Positions 63,883 through 64,000 of a DNA stretch of 64,000 nucleotides are shown piece after piece. The stretch is from Bacteroides faecis MAJ27 (lineage in GTDB: Bacteria > Bacteroidota > Bacteroidia > Bacteroidales > Bacteroidaceae): NCBI RefSeq assembly GCF_900106755.1, contig NZ_FNNN01000008.1, forward strand, positions 146,087-210,086, given 5' to 3'. Below the pieces are notes generated by a model that made no database searches, had not been told where the DNA came from, and saw only the letters and a list, made by a program, of their open reading frames with translations. Position 1 is the first letter of the stretch. Each line of letters begins with the position of its first letter. Both the position numbers and the translations under genes were made by a program.

Positions 63883-64000
63883 GGGGCTGTGTCAAAACTA
63901 AGTCTCATCCCCTTCTTTTTTTAATATAAAATAGTCGTTCCTCTTTTTTGTCTATGCGACTATTTTTTCAGTAATTAGGTAATAAGGCTTAATATTCGTC
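63883..64000. mobile_element. Probable terminal part of an insertion sequence
   Basis: GGGGCTGTGTCAAAACTA at 63883-63900 resembles the terminal repeat of IS1182-like elements. It is followed by a terminator-like hairpin (AATAGTCG 63930-63937 with CGACTATT 63957-63964). No transposase coding part is visible before the window ends. Confidence 0.5.

Overview
The window looks like chromosomal DNA of a Bacteroides species, probably of the gut B. thetaiotaomicron/ovatus type. The signs are -7 boxes of the form TAnnTTTG, family-restricted proteins (DUF3098, DUF4249, DUF4271, DUF3244, DUF4861, smalltalk), TonB receptors, a sialate O-acetylesterase, and the kduI/kduD pair. This assignment is an inference from gene content and promoter style; no search was run.

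Layout. 1-19.6 kb is ordinary chromosome: the tail of a cohesin-like secreted protein, sialate esterase and a DUF5009 acyltransferase-like membrane protein, SulP transporter, rubrerythrin, nadB, lpdA, PBP4, an ECF sigma factor operon with two paralogous secreted proteins of unknown family, a TonB-like protein and an acetate/succinate CoA-transferase. miaB (19.9 kb) is followed by an accessory block. At 21.4-25.5 kb lies a phage-derived module (S24 repressor, zinc ribbon, DUF4373 protein, HU-like protein, amidase, smalltalk). At 25.6-35.8 kb lies an RHS polymorphic-toxin locus: a secreted partner, a 2044-residue SpvB/VCBS/RHS protein with a nuclease-like tip, a candidate immunity gene, then a promoterless second RHS C-terminus with a different, metallopeptidase-like tip and its own candidate lipoprotein immunity gene. 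The ~800 bp shared by both RHS copies could let the tips be swapped.

36.5-43.8 kb returns to housekeeping genes (methyltransferase, ftsX, DUF3098, uppP, truB, queA, zinc ribbon, folK, then metK behind what I read as a SAM-II riboswitch). 44.2-47.5 kb holds a Fic protein behind a double palindromic operator, then gene debris and a gene-free island packed with repeats. 47.5-53.8 kb has a TPR regulator, small secreted proteins, a thioredoxin-fold fragment, and a DUF4249/TonB-receptor pair. 53.9-58.9 kb is housekeeping (LOG protein, DUF4271, hemD, rnpA, yidD, tatD, tyrS, tRNA-Gln). 59.2-62.3 kb holds kduI, kduD and DUF4861 for uronate (pectin) use. The right edge seems to enter an insertion sequence.

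The pattern I find most worth following is not a gene. Five separate intergenic regions (about 1.5, 22.4, 36.0, 46.6 and 62.4 kb) each carry a degenerate tandem array with a period of 22 bp (one step of 21 in one array). Each array has its own sequence. They have no spacers like CRISPR and are mostly non-coding; 22 bp is about two helical turns, the spacing typical of iterons or phased protein-binding sites.
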